A stretch of DNA of 64,000 bases from positions 1,860,001 through 1,924,000 of the forward strand of contig NZ_CP080998.1 of NCBI RefSeq assembly GCF_019645835.1. The letters are read 5' to 3'. Origin of the DNA: Mycolicibacterium holsaticum DSM 44478 = JCM 12374. GTDB taxonomy: Bacteria; Actinomycetota; Actinomycetes; Mycobacteriales; Mycobacteriaceae. Under the pieces are notes generated by a model. It saw nothing but the letters and a program-made list of their open reading frames with translations. It made no database searches and had not been told where the DNA came from. A program made the position numbers and the translations under genes. Within the stretch, counting starts at the first letter, position 1; every line of letters starts with the position of its first letter. Shown piece after piece: positions 49,161 through 60,466 of the stretch.

Positions 49161-49802
49161 ATGGCGCATCGCAAGAAAGGCCCGTCCAGACGATCGGGCC
49201 TATCCGGGGTTGCAGTACCGCGCGCCCAAGCACGTGCCCTGCACAGCGTCGACATCCATCCACCGAGTAGCACCGACGGCTCTTTCTGGGGGCGGCGCCG
49301 GGTCCTGCTGCTGAACTCCACCTACGAACCGTTGACCGCTCTGCCCATGCGGCGGGCGGTCATCATGCTGATGTGCGGGAAAGCCGACGTCGTGCACGAC
49401 GACCCGGGCGGGCCGGTCATCCACTCGGCGACCCGCACCATCGTCGTCCCCTCGGTGATCCGGCTGAAGGTCTACGTGCGGGTGCCCTACCGGGCCCGCG
49501 TCCCGATGACCCGGGCAGCGTTGATGCACCGCGACCGGTTTCGCTGCGCCTATTGCGGAGGCAAGGCCGACACCGTCGACCACGTGGTGCCGCGCAGTCG
49601 CGGCGGCGAGCACTCCTGGGAGAACTGCGTGGCGGCCTGTTCGACGTGCAACCACCGCAAGGCCGACCGGTTGCTCGGCGAGCTGGGCTGGACGCTGCGT
49701 TCGGCGCCGCTGCCGCCGAAGGGGCAGCACTGGCGGCTGCTGTCGACCGTGAAGGAACTCGATCCGTCATGGATGCGATACCTGGGTGAAGGCGCGGCGT
49801 AA
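49161..49802 (+). CDS. HNH endonuclease-domain protein (Rv2469c-like)
   Basis: 213 residues from the ATG at 49161, which has GGAGG four bases upstream. The C-terminal half carries the HNH/zinc site [21 protein letters not shown] followed by [11 protein letters not shown]. The N-terminal half ([23 protein letters not shown]) is characteristic of the actinobacterial subfamily. The cellular role is not known; these are stable chromosomal genes, not mobile elements. Confidence 0.87.
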   Translation: MAHRKKGPSRRSGLSGVAVPRAQARALHSVDIHPPSSTDGSFWGRRRVLLLNSTYEPLTALPMRRAVIMLMCGKADVVHDDPGGPVIHSATRTIVVPSVIRLKVYVRVPYRARVPMTRAALMHRDRFRCAYCGGKADTVDHVVPRSRGGEHSWENCVAACSTCNHRKADRLLGELGWTLRSAPLPPKGQHWRLLSTVKELDPSWMRYLGEGAA

Positions 49803-49827
49803 TCGCGGCTGGTATACGGTTTGCGAC

Positions 49828-50061
49828 GTGAGCGCTGCAACTTCATACGCCATAGTGATCCTGGTGCCGCTCGGGCTGACCGCTGTGCTGGCCGCGCTGA
49901 TCTGGCGGCGCAAAGGCCCACACCCGGCGACCTACCAGATTTCCGAGAAGTGGACGCACGAACCGATCTTGTGGGCGTCCGACGAACCCGCTGACCACGG
50001 CCATGGTGGTCACGGGTCACACCCGTTGACGATAGGAGGCGGCGCCAGTGGCAAGTGGTGA
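49828..50061 (+). CDS. Small membrane protein, probable cytochrome oxidase accessory subunit (CtaJ-like)
   Basis: 77 residues from the GTG at 49828. One N-terminal helix ([21 protein letters not shown]) is followed by [26 protein letters not shown] and a His/Gly-rich tail. From memory, the M. smegmatis protein encoded at this position, between the HNH gene and the DUF5130 gene, was identified as subunit CtaJ in the III2IV2 supercomplex structure; I hold this assignment at moderate confidence. Its 3' end overlaps the next gene. Confidence 0.65.
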   Translation: MSAATSYAIVILVPLGLTAVLAALIWRRKGPHPATYQISEKWTHEPILWASDEPADHGHGGHGSHPLTIGGGASGKW

Positions 50062-50515
50062 AGTCACGACCGTTGAACCCGGCAACCTGCCGCTCGGCTG
50101 GGTGGTCACGAGCAGCGGCCGCGTCTCGGGTGTCACCGAACCCGGCGAGCTGTCGCTGAGCTACCCGTTCCCGGTCAAGGACCTGGTCTTTCTCGACAAC
50201 GCGCTGAAGTACGGCTCCCGCGCGGCCAGGGCCCGTTTCGCGGTCTATCTCGGTGATCTCGGCGCCGACACCGCCGCCGGCGCCCGCGAGATGCTGGCCA
50301 AGGTGCCCACCCCCGACAACGCGGTCCTGCTGGCCGTCTCGCCGAACCAGCGCGCCATCGAGGTGGTGTACGGCAACGACGTCAAGGGCCGCGGGATCGA
50401 GAAGTCCGCGCCGCTGGGCGTGAACGCCGCCGCCGCAGCGTTCAAGGACGGCAAGCTGATGGAGGGCCTGATCAAGGCCGTCGAGGTGATGAGCGCAGGC
50501 GTCTCGCCCCGCTGA
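50048..50515 (+). CDS. DUF5130/TPM-like protein (Rv2468c-like), possible supercomplex-associated factor
   Basis: 155 residues. GTG at 50048 has AGGAGG eight bases upstream and lies 14 bp inside the previous gene. The fold looks like a TPM-type domain ([36 protein letters not shown]), and there is no membrane helix. The M. smegmatis homologue at this place has, as I recall, been found bound to the respiratory III2IV2 supercomplex (named PRSAF1). Coupling with the CtaJ-like gene supports a shared role. Confidence 0.68.
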   Translation: MASGEVTTVEPGNLPLGWVVTSSGRVSGVTEPGELSLSYPFPVKDLVFLDNALKYGSRAARARFAVYLGDLGADTAAGAREMLAKVPTPDNAVLLAVSPNQRAIEVVYGNDVKGRGIEKSAPLGVNAAAAAFKDGKLMEGLIKAVEVMSAGVSPR

Positions 50516-50522
50516 CCTCGCT

Positions 50523-50873
50523 TTACGCACGCTCGGCGGCGAACGCCGCGCGGATCTCGACATAACGCGTCAGGAACTTGCGCTCGTCGAGGCGTTTGCG
50601 GCGCATCCACGTGGTGACCTCTTCGTTGCACTTGCTGGTATTGCACGACGCGCACGCCGGCACCACGTTGTCGACGGTGTAACGGCCGCCGCGCGAGATC
50701 GCCATGACGCAGTCGCGTTGCAGTGGGCCCTCCGTCGCGCCGCAGTAGGCGCAGCCGCTCCACGCGCCTTTGATCGCGGCCCACTGGTCGGCGGTGAGGT
50801 CGTTGTCGACGGCGCTCAGTCGACGCTTGCGCTTGCGGGCAGCGCGTGCCCGACGGCTCCGATTGACTGCCAC
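50523..50873 (-). CDS. Small HNH-domain protein
   Basis: About 116 residues if the GTG at 50873 is the start; a TTG at 50912 with GGAG close upstream gives 129. A very basic N-terminus (NRSRRARAARKRKRR) precedes a zinc-ribbon HNH domain: CAYCG, then RDCVMAISRGGRYTVDNVVPACASCNTSK. The usual DHxxP of HNH nucleases reads DCVMAI, so the first catalytic His is absent. It follows pepN on the same strand and converges with the DUF5130 gene (7 bp). Function unknown. Confidence 0.65.
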   Translation of the reverse strand: MAVNRSRRARAARKRKRRLSAVDNDLTADQWAAIKGAWSGCAYCGATEGPLQRDCVMAISRGGRYTVDNVVPACASCNTSKCNEEVTTWMRRKRLDERKFLTRYVEIRAAFAAERA

Positions 50874-50935
50874 CTTCCGAGGATGCCGTGCGAGCGTGCG
50901 AAAGTTCCGCAAAACTCCGGCGTGTCGGGCGCTCC

Positions 50936-53521
<2,586 letters not shown>

Positions 53522-53530
53522 CCAACCAAC

Positions 53531-53902
53531 TTATCGGCCGGGCAGCGGGAGCCAGTCGAGCACGGTGCCGTTGCCCAGCGAGGACACCATCTGCGGGCAG
53601 TACATCGAGATGGCGATGCCGGTGAAAAAGGCCGCCATCTGGGGCGGGACGCCGTTGTTGGCCACCGTGGAATACGCGGCCGCGAACGACTTGCCGGGTT
53701 CGACGAGCAGCGGACACACCGCTTTGCCGAGCGCGACGGTGTCCACCGGGTTGGTGAACGGGACACCGCCGTCGGTCAGCGCGGCCAGAAACGTGTCATC
53801 GATCGGGTCGGCGTGCGCGGGGGCCGCGAGCAGCGCTGCCGCGGCGGTGGCGCCGATGGTCAGCGCGAAGGTCTGGGTGGCCCGGTTAACATGTTTATTC
53901 AC
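53531..53902 (-). CDS. Secreted small protein (DUF732-like)
   Basis: 123 residues. A Sec signal peptide (TFALTIGATAAAALLAAPAHA, probably cut after AHA) is followed by the short helical DUF732-type domain with two cysteines (GKAVCPLL and ISMYCPQM) that can form a disulfide. GTG start at 53902. It is encoded nine bases upstream of pepN on the same strand. The family is common in mycobacteria and has no known function. Confidence 0.78.
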   Translation of the reverse strand: MNKHVNRATQTFALTIGATAAAALLAAPAHADPIDDTFLAALTDGGVPFTNPVDTVALGKAVCPLLVEPGKSFAAAYSTVANNGVPPQMAAFFTGIAISMYCPQMVSSLGNGTVLDWLPLPGR

Positions 53903-54006
53903 TTTGGTAACAATTCTTCACAGCGGTCACATCGCAACCACGGTTTGATAACCGTTTGCACACTAAGGGCGTTTCTCATAGAGCCGGAGTGGCCGGTCAT
54001 GCTTAG

Positions 54007-54032
54007 GGAACACGTTTCGCGTCGGCGCAGTT
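54007..54032 (+). promoter_or_regulatory. Candidate SigH-type promoter
   Basis: GGAACA at 54007-54012 and GTT at 54030-54032 with 17 bp between fit the SigH consensus GGAA(C/T)A-N16-20-GTT. It lies about 50 bp before the DsbA-like gene. The M. tuberculosis counterpart Rv2466c belongs to the SigH oxidative-stress regulon, which supports the reading. Confidence 0.55.
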
Positions 54033-54083
54033 GTGTTCAACGGGTTGCGACTGCCTATGAGACCGCCTACGAGAGGACGCCCG

Positions 54084-54704
54084 ATGCCTGAGAAGTCCAG
54101 CGAAAAATCAACCGCCGATTTCTGGTTCGACCCGCTGTGCCCGTGGTGCTGGATCACCTCGCGGTGGATCCTCGAGGTCGAGAAGGTCCGCGACATCGAG
54201 GTGAACTTCCGGGTGATGAGCCTTGCGGTGCTCAACGAGGGCCGCGATCTGCCCGAGGAGTACCAGGAGGCGATGACGAAGGCGTGGGGTCCGGTGCGGG
54301 TCGCCATCGCCGCCGAGCAGGCCAAGGGCCGCGAGGTGCTGTCGCCGCTGTACACCGCGATGGGCACCCGGATCCACAACCAGGACAACAAGGACTTCGA
54401 CGCCGTAATCAAGGAGTCCCTGGCCGAGGTGGGACTGCCCGCCGAGTTGGCCGAGGCGGCCACCACCGACACGTACGACGAGGCGCTGCGCAAGAGCCAC
54501 CACGAGGGCATGGACGCCGTCGGCGAGGACGTCGGCACCCCGACGATCCACGTCAACGGGGTCGCGTTCTTCGGCCCGGTGCTGTCGAAGATCCCGCGCG
54601 GCGAGGAGGCAGGCAAGCTGTGGGACGCCTCGGTGACGTTCGCGGCGTATCCGCACTTCTGGGAGCTCAAGCGCACCCGCACCGAGGCCCCGACCTTCGA
54701 CTGA
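54084..54704 (+). CDS. Mycothiol-dependent DsbA-like reductase (Rv2466c-like)
   Basis: 206 residues, thioredoxin fold with a large helical insertion. The active site is C19-P-W-C22 (FDPLCPWCW), and [20 protein letters not shown] carries the cis-Pro. Rv2466c is a mycothiol-dependent oxidoreductase that also activates nitro prodrugs. ATG at 54084 follows GAGAGGA by six bases; an upstream ATG at 54033 lies inside the promoter region and is rejected. Confidence 0.9.
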   Translation: MPEKSSEKSTADFWFDPLCPWCWITSRWILEVEKVRDIEVNFRVMSLAVLNEGRDLPEEYQEAMTKAWGPVRVAIAAEQAKGREVLSPLYTAMGTRIHNQDNKDFDAVIKESLAEVGLPAELAEAATTDTYDEALRKSHHEGMDAVGEDVGTPTIHVNGVAFFGPVLSKIPRGEEAGKLWDASVTFAAYPHFWELKRTRTEAPTFD

Positions 54705-54752
54705 CCGCGGCCCTCATGTCGATTCCGCGGGCGTCGAAGTAGGGTGACCGCC

Positions 54753-55226
54753 ATGCGCGTCTACCTGGGAGCCGACCATGCGGGCTTCGAGTTCAAGCAG
54801 CGGATCATCGAGCACCTGAAGGCCAACGGGCACGAGCCCGTGGACTGCGGGGCCTACACGTACGACGCGGTCGACGACTATCCGGCGTTCTGCATCGCGG
54901 CCGCCGAGAAGACGGTCGCCGACCCGGGCAGCCTCGGCATCGTGCTCGGCGGTTCGGGCAACGGCGAGCAGATCGCCGCGAACAAGGTCCCCGGTATCCG
55001 GTGTGCGCTGGGCTGGAGCGTCGAGACCGCCAAACTGGCCCGCGAGCACAACAACGCGCAGATGATCGGCATCGGCGGGCGCATGCACACCGAAGACGAG
55101 ATGCTCGCGATCGTCGACGCCTTCCTCAGCACACCGTGGTCGGAAGCCGAACGCCACCAACGGCGTATCGACATCCTGGCCGAATACGAGCGCACCCACG
55201 TCGCACCGCCGGTGCCCGGCGCTTAG
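54753..55226 (+). CDS. rpiB: Ribose-5-phosphate isomerase B
   Basis: 157 residues, RpiB/LacA fold: YLGADHAGFEFKQ, then GSGNGEQIAANKVPGIRCAL. The Glu in GNGEQ (E72) takes the place of the catalytic Cys of E. coli RpiB, as in the mycobacterial enzyme. It interconverts ribose-5-phosphate and ribulose-5-phosphate. ATG at 54753 is preferred (AGGGTGA five bases upstream) over a GTG at 54744. Counterpart Rv2465c. Confidence 0.95.
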   Translation: MRVYLGADHAGFEFKQRIIEHLKANGHEPVDCGAYTYDAVDDYPAFCIAAAEKTVADPGSLGIVLGGSGNGEQIAANKVPGIRCALGWSVETAKLAREHNNAQMIGIGGRMHTEDEMLAIVDAFLSTPWSEAERHQRRIDILAEYERTHVAPPVPGA

Positions 55227-55228
55227 GA

Positions 55229-56023
55229 ATGCCCGAAGGCCACACCCTGCACCGGCTTGCCCGGTTGCATCAGCGCCGCTTCGCCCGGGCGCCGGTGCTG
55301 GTGTCCAGCCCGCAGGGCAGGTTCGCCGACGGCGCGGCCGCCGTCAGCGGACGGGTGCTTCGCAAGGCCAGCGCGTGGGGCAAGCACCTGTTTCACCATT
55401 ACGAAGGCGGCCGGGTGGTGCACGTGCACCTCGGGCTGTACGGGACATTCACCGAGCTGCCGCTGCCGATGCCGCTGCCCGTCGGCCAGGTGCGGATGCG
55501 GATGATCGGCACCGAGTACGGCACCGATCTGCGCGGGCCCACGGTGTGCGAGGTGATCGACGAGGCCGAGATCGACGACGTGATCGCCCGACTCGGCCCC
55601 GACCCGTTACGCCGCGACGCCGACGGCTCACTGGCATGGGAGCGAATCCGCAAGTCCCGCAGGGCGATCGGCTCACTGTTGATGGACCAGACCGTGATCG
55701 CCGGCGTGGGCAACGTGTACCGCAACGAGCTGCTGTACCGCCACCTCATCGACCCGTACCGTCCGGGTATCCACATTGACGAGGCCGAGTTCGACGAAAT
55801 GTGGACCGATCTCGTCGCGCTGATGAAGGTCGGTTTCCGGCGCGGCAAGATCATCGTGATCCGTCCCGAAGACGACCACGGCGCGCCCGCCTACGGTCCC
55901 GACCGGCCCCGCACCTACGTCTACCGTCGCGCCGGTGAGCCGTGCCGCATCTGTGGCACGGAGGTCCGCACCGCGGTGATGGAGGGGCGAAACGTGTTCT
56001 GGTGCCCGACCTGCCAGAAGTAG
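55229..56023 (+). CDS. nei2: Endonuclease VIII-like DNA glycosylase Nei2
   Basis: 264 residues. The N-terminal PEGHTLHRLAR gives the catalytic Pro2 and Glu3; GVGNVYRNELLYRH is the helix-two-turn-helix; and CRICGTEVRTAVMEGRNVFWCPTCQ is the zinc finger (C-x2-C, C-x2-C). It excises oxidised bases. It starts two bases after the rpiB stop. Counterpart Rv2464c. Confidence 0.93.
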   Translation: MPEGHTLHRLARLHQRRFARAPVLVSSPQGRFADGAAAVSGRVLRKASAWGKHLFHHYEGGRVVHVHLGLYGTFTELPLPMPLPVGQVRMRMIGTEYGTDLRGPTVCEVIDEAEIDDVIARLGPDPLRRDADGSLAWERIRKSRRAIGSLLMDQTVIAGVGNVYRNELLYRHLIDPYRPGIHIDEAEFDEMWTDLVALMKVGFRRGKIIVIRPEDDHGAPAYGPDRPRTYVYRRAGEPCRICGTEVRTAVMEGRNVFWCPTCQK

Positions 56024-56109
56024 CGCCCGCATTCTGGCGCGAAGGTGGAGTTATGTCACGCCTCGGGGCCTAACGCCGTGTCATCACCCCACACTCGCGG
56101 GGGAGGTGG

Positions 56110-56853
56110 CTAGAAGCCGCCGAAATCGCCGAAGTCCCCGCCGAAGTCAAAGCCGCCGCCGTCGTCCGCGGCGAAGTCGCCGCCCTGGCCCTGATCGAAG
56201 CCTTGGTCGGAGCCCTGGGCGAAACCCTGCTCATACCCGCTGCCGTGCATACCGGAGAACAGCGCGTCGAACAGCAGCACCGAGCCCAGACCCCACGCAC
56301 CGGCCACCAGGGCCGGCTTCCACCACGGTTCGGAGTACCAGCCGGCGGGCACCGGACGGCCGGCGACCTGCCCGCCGGGGTAGTAGTTCGGGGTGCGCTG
56401 CGAAGGCGCCGGCGACGCCTCGATCTCGCGGCCCTCGAAGTTGACGCGGCGGTCCTCGGTGACGACGCCCGCTGAGCGCTGACCCGCCAGGGTCTCCAAC
56501 TCCGGTCCGGGGTCCATGCCCATCGCGGTGCGCGCGGCGCGGACGTAGTACATGCCTTCCAGCGCGCTTTCCTTGGCAAGCGCGGCCTGGCGCACGGTGG
56601 TGGCCTGCTCGATCTGGGAACCGGCGGCGGTGTACCGCTCCGACGCGTCGGCCAGTGCCTGCTTGGACGCCTCGTCGGTGCCGGTCAGGTTGATCACCTG
56701 GCCGCCGAGGCGTTCGATGACCCGACGCGCATCGGCCTTGGCGTCCTCCAGCGACGCCGCGTTGCGGTTGTCCGAGGCCTTCATCGCCGCGTAGACGAGC
56801 ACGCCGAACGCGACGATGACGAGCACGACCAGGACCAGCAGCACGGCGTTCAT
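56110..56853 (-). CDS. Membrane-anchored protein with Gly/Asp/Phe-rich tail, unknown function
   Basis: 247 residues. An N-terminal helix (VLLVLVVLVIVAFGVLVYAAM) and a charged helical segment (about 30-110, coiled-coil-like, with AKADARRVIERLGGQV) come first. A second hydrophobic stretch (ALVAGAWGLGSVLLFDALF) and a low-complexity end made of Gly, Asp, Phe and Gln repeats (GFDQGQGGDF, FDFGGDFGDFGGF) follow. No catalytic motif is visible. It converges with nei2; the 86 bp between them hold no clear terminator. Confidence 0.7.
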   Translation of the reverse strand: MNAVLLVLVVLVIVAFGVLVYAAMKASDNRNAASLEDAKADARRVIERLGGQVINLTGTDEASKQALADASERYTAAGSQIEQATTVRQAALAKESALEGMYYVRAARTAMGMDPGPELETLAGQRSAGVVTEDRRVNFEGREIEASPAPSQRTPNYYPGGQVAGRPVPAGWYSEPWWKPALVAGAWGLGSVLLFDALFSGMHGSGYEQGFAQGSDQGFDQGQGGDFAADDGGGFDFGGDFGDFGGF

Positions 56854-57067
56854 GGCGTTCAGCGTACCGACAGGAAACCCTCAGATCAGGGCCGCGACCA
56901 GCGCTGGGTTACGCCGAGAGCGGACCCGCTATACGCCCGCGGTTCGCCGGAACCAGTTCGCCCGATCCGGGATTTCCACTCCGCGGGACTGCGGGACACA
57001 GCGTGCGCCAGCGGTCTACCGTCGTCTACACGGCCGTATGTATCGATTCTGACGATGCGGAGGGTTC

Positions 57068-58723
57068 ATGGCACCCACAGTTGACCTGCCGGTGGGGCAG
57101 GACGTGACGACATCCGGTTCGTACACGGCCCTGACTCCGTTGACGTTTCTCGAGCGGTCACTCGACGTGTTTGCCGACAAGACCGCCATCGCCTACGGCA
57201 GCCACCGGCTGACCTACAGCGAGTTCGGTGCGGCGGCAACACATTTGGCGAATGCTCTGCGCGCCTCGGGCATTGAACGCGGCGATCGGGTGGCGTATCT
57301 GTGCCCCAATATCCCGGAGATGTTGGTGGCCAACTTCGGGGTGCCGCTGGCAGGTGCGGTGATGGTGCCGATCAACGTCAGGCTGGCCGCCGAGGAAGTC
57401 CAGTACATCTGCGATCACTCCGGAGCCAAGCTGCTGGTGGCCGACACCGAGTACCTCGAGTCGCTGGCCCCGGTGCTGTCCAGCCTGCAAACCGTTCAGG
57501 AGGTGGTGGCGCTGCACGACCCGCATGGGCCCGCCTCGTTGGCGGCTACCGAGCACGCGCACATCTCCTACGACGAGCTGATGGCGCGCGGCTCGGCGGA
57601 CTCGTTGCCGTGGCAGGTCGACGACGAGCTCGGGTTGATCGCGATCAACTACACCTCGGGCACGACCGGACGGCCCAAGGGCGCGATGTACACCCATCGC
57701 GGTGCGTACCTCAACGCGTTGGGCGAGATCATTCACCAGCGCTTCGACCCGGAGAGCGTGTACCTGTGGACGCTGCCGATGTTCCACTGCAGCGGCTGGT
57801 GCACCCCGTGGGCGGTGACCGGCATCGGTGCGACGCACGTGTGCCTGCGGGCGGTACGCGCCGACGTGATCTGGCGGCTGCTCGATGAGGAGCGGGTGAC
57901 ACATCTCGACGGTGCACCCACGGTGCTGGTGACGATCGCCGAAGCGCCGCAGGCGCATCCGCTTGATCAGGGGCTGGTGGCGACGGTGGCGGGCGCTGCG
58001 CCGGCGCCGACGGTGATCGCGCGGATGCGCGAGTTGGGCGCCCGGATCGTGCACGTGTACGGGATGACCGAGTCGTATGGCCCCTACGCCCTCAACGAGT
58101 GGCAGGCCGGCTGGTCGGCTATGTCGGCGGCCGAGCAGGCGCGCCGACAGGCACGACAGGGCGTCGCGATGATCCAGTCCGATCCCGTGCGGGTGGTGGA
58201 CCAACACATGAACGATGTTCCGCGCGACGGCCAGACCATGGGCGAGATCGTGATGCGGGGCAACAATGTGATGGCCGGGTACTTCCGCGACGAGGAGGCC
58301 ACCGACAAGGCATTCGAGGGCGGGTGGTTGCACACCGGGGACCTCGGCGTCCAGCATTCCGATGGGTATGTCGAGTTGCGTGATCGCTCCAAGGACATCG
58401 TCATCTCCGGTGGCGAGAACATCTCCACGATCGAGATCGAGCACGCGATCGAGGCGCACCCCGCGGTGTCCGAAGTCGCCGTCATCGGTGTGCCGGACAC
58501 GAAGTGGGGTGAGCGACCCAAGGCGTTCGTCGTGCGCCAGCCCAACCTCGAGTTGTCCGAGGAGGAGCTGATCGCCTACCTGCAGGAGCACATCGCCCGC
58601 TTCAAGGTGCCCAAGGCGATCGAGTTCGTCGAGGCCTTACCGCGCACGTCGACCGGAAAGGTGCAGAAGTTTGCGATGCGCGACAAGGAGTGGGCCGGCC
58701 ACAGCAGCCGGATTCAGGGCTGA
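57068..58723 (+). CDS. Medium/long-chain acyl-CoA ligase (FadD type)
   Basis: 551 residues. Canonical ANL motifs: YTSGTTGRPKGAMYTH, the linker YGMTESYGP, TGDLGVQHSDGYVELRDRSKDIVISGGEN and RTSTGKVQKFAMR with the catalytic Lys. It makes an acyl-CoA in the cytoplasm. ATG with GGAGG four bases upstream. The acyl-CoA dehydrogenase gene follows 51 bp later, so both probably form one beta-oxidation unit. The pair sits where M. tuberculosis has lipP (Rv2463), between nei2 and tig. Confidence 0.9.
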   Translation: MAPTVDLPVGQDVTTSGSYTALTPLTFLERSLDVFADKTAIAYGSHRLTYSEFGAAATHLANALRASGIERGDRVAYLCPNIPEMLVANFGVPLAGAVMVPINVRLAAEEVQYICDHSGAKLLVADTEYLESLAPVLSSLQTVQEVVALHDPHGPASLAATEHAHISYDELMARGSADSLPWQVDDELGLIAINYTSGTTGRPKGAMYTHRGAYLNALGEIIHQRFDPESVYLWTLPMFHCSGWCTPWAVTGIGATHVCLRAVRADVIWRLLDEERVTHLDGAPTVLVTIAEAPQAHPLDQGLVATVAGAAPAPTVIARMRELGARIVHVYGMTESYGPYALNEWQAGWSAMSAAEQARRQARQGVAMIQSDPVRVVDQHMNDVPRDGQTMGEIVMRGNNVMAGYFRDEEATDKAFEGGWLHTGDLGVQHSDGYVELRDRSKDIVISGGENISTIEIEHAIEAHPAVSEVAVIGVPDTKWGERPKAFVVRQPNLELSEEELIAYLQEHIARFKVPKAIEFVEALPRTSTGKVQKFAMRDKEWAGHSSRIQG

Positions 58724-58774
58724 CGGGCCCGCATGCCCCGCGTATCTATCCGAACGTGAAAGCAGGACCCACGC

Positions 58775-60037
58775 ATGAACGCGCCGATCAGTCCAGCGAC
58801 CGATCACGATTACGGCGAAACCGACAATGAGTTGCCGAGCGGTGCTGACCTGGCGATGTCTCGGGGCACCGACTTCTACTTGCTGGATGAACTGCTCACC
58901 GACCGGGAACGCCAGATGCGGGATCGCGTTCGACGGTGGTGCGACACCGAGGTGGCGCCGGCCGCTGCCGGTTTCTGGGAACGGGCGGAGTTCCCGGTCG
59001 AGCTGGCCGACGGCTATGGCCGGCTCGGGATCGCCGGCGCCTCGATCGTCGGGAACGGCTGCCCGGGGGTGTCGTTTCTCGCCGAAGGTGTCATCGCGGC
59101 CGAACTGGCCCGCGGCGACGGCAGCATCGCCACGTTGAACGCCGTGCATTCCGGGCTCGCGATGACGACCATCGCGATGCTGGGCTCCGAAGAGCAGCGG
59201 GCCCGATACTTGCCGCGGATGGCGACCTGTGAAGCTCTCGGCGCCTTCGCGTTGACCGAACCCGAGCACGGATCCGACGTGGTGGCGTTGGAAACCCGGG
59301 CCCGGCGCGAGGGCGACGAGTGGGTGCTCGACGGGCACAAGAGGTGGATCGGCAACGGCACGGTCGCCGACGTGGTGGTCGTCTGGGCCAGGGACGACGC
59401 CGGTCAGGTCGGTGCTTTCGTCGTGGAACACCCCGACGGCGCGGAGCACCCGGTGCCGGGGTATCACGCCAGAAAGATCATCGGCAAGGCAGCCAACCGC
59501 GGCGTGTGGCAGGCCCAGATCCGCCTGGACGGCGTGCGGGTGCCCGCAGACGCCCGGCTGGCGAAGGCCAGGACTTGGAACGACACCAACTACGTGCTGG
59601 CGAAGTCCCGACAGACCGTGGCCTGGGAAGCACTGGGCCACGCGGTGGCCGCCTACGAGGCGGCGCTGACCTATTCGCTGCGACGCGAGCAGTTCGGTCG
59701 TCCGCTGGCCCGGTTCCAGCTCGTCCAGGACAAGCTCGCGCACATGCTCAGCGACATCACCGGCATGCAGTTGATGTGCACCCGGATGTCGCAGTTGCAG
59801 GCCCGCGGACAGGTGTCGATCGAGCACGCCGCGCTGGCCAAGCTGAACACCGGTGACGCCGCCCGACGGGTCTGTGCGATGGCTCGGGACATTCTCGGTG
59901 GCAACGGCATCCTGCTTGATCACCACGTCGCGCGGCATCACGCCGACATCGAAGCCGTGTACACCTACGAGGGCACCGACTCGGTTCAGTCCCTCATCGT
60001 CGGACGCGCGATCACCGGGCTCAATGCCTTCCGGTGA
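58775..60037 (+). CDS. Acyl-CoA dehydrogenase
   Basis: 420 residues. ACAD motifs: ALTEPEHGSDVVAL for FAD and substrate, the C-terminal REQFGRPLARFQLVQDKLA, and YEGTDSVQSLIVGRAITG, whose Glu is the expected catalytic base. Overall pattern is closest to the glutaryl-CoA/short-chain group. It oxidises an acyl-CoA to the enoyl-CoA and passes electrons to ETF. Probably paired with the upstream ligase. Substrate not evident. Confidence 0.9.
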   Translation: MNAPISPATDHDYGETDNELPSGADLAMSRGTDFYLLDELLTDRERQMRDRVRRWCDTEVAPAAAGFWERAEFPVELADGYGRLGIAGASIVGNGCPGVSFLAEGVIAAELARGDGSIATLNAVHSGLAMTTIAMLGSEEQRARYLPRMATCEALGAFALTEPEHGSDVVALETRARREGDEWVLDGHKRWIGNGTVADVVVVWARDDAGQVGAFVVEHPDGAEHPVPGYHARKIIGKAANRGVWQAQIRLDGVRVPADARLAKARTWNDTNYVLAKSRQTVAWEALGHAVAAYEAALTYSLRREQFGRPLARFQLVQDKLAHMLSDITGMQLMCTRMSQLQARGQVSIEHAALAKLNTGDAARRVCAMARDILGGNGILLDHHVARHHADIEAVYTYEGTDSVQSLIVGRAITGLNAFR

Positions 60038-60143
60038 GCGCCACGCAAGTGCAGGTCGGCGCAGAACTCGTGCGTTCGCCGGCGGCGCAGCCTGCCGGAA
60101 CCGTCGTCGAAATGCAGAAACGCCCCAGCGGCGGCGTTATTGG

Positions 60144-60214
60144 AGCGGGCGACGGGAATCGAACCCGCGTCGCTAGTTTGGAAGACTAGGGCTCTACCAT
60201 TGAGCTACGCCCGC
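60144..60214 (-). tRNA. tRNA-Gly (anticodon TCC)
   Basis: On the minus strand the acceptor GCGGGCG (60208-60214) pairs with CGCCCGC (60145-60151). The anticodon loop CTTCCAA holds TCC, and the T arm reads GGGTTCGATTCCC. 71 nt, CCA not encoded. Cloverleaf arms fold by eye. Confidence 0.95.
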
Positions 60215-60353
60215 GTGTGCAGCACCAGCAGACTGTACCGGCGGCACCGGAACCAAATCCAATTAAAGGCACCGCGTGTCCAGCCCGTAGTATCTCGCGT
60301 GGTCGTCCTGCGTTTCGGGGACGGCCCGCGTGGACGTCCGACGGACGCGGACG

Positions 60354-60427
60354 CGGGGTGTAGCGCAGCTTGGTAGCGCATCCGCTTTGGGAGCGGAAGG
60401 CCGCAGGTTCAAATCCTGTCACCCCGA
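60354..60427 (+). tRNA. tRNA-Pro (anticodon TGG)
   Basis: Acceptor CGGGGTG (60354-60360) pairs with CACCCCG (60420-60426), discriminator A. The anticodon loop TTTGGGA has TGG at 60388-60390, and the T arm is AGGTTCAAATCCT. 74 nt, no CCA encoded. It lies 39 bp before tig and may be co-transcribed. Confidence 0.95.
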
Positions 60428-60466
60428 CTGCAACACGAACCACACCAGAACTTGAAGGAGTACGAA

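Noticed and set aside
60144..60427. tRNA-Gly and tRNA-Pro as attachment sites of a mobile element
   Set aside because: No integrase and no repeat of the tRNA 3' ends is visible, and the tRNA-tig-clpP order is normal backbone.
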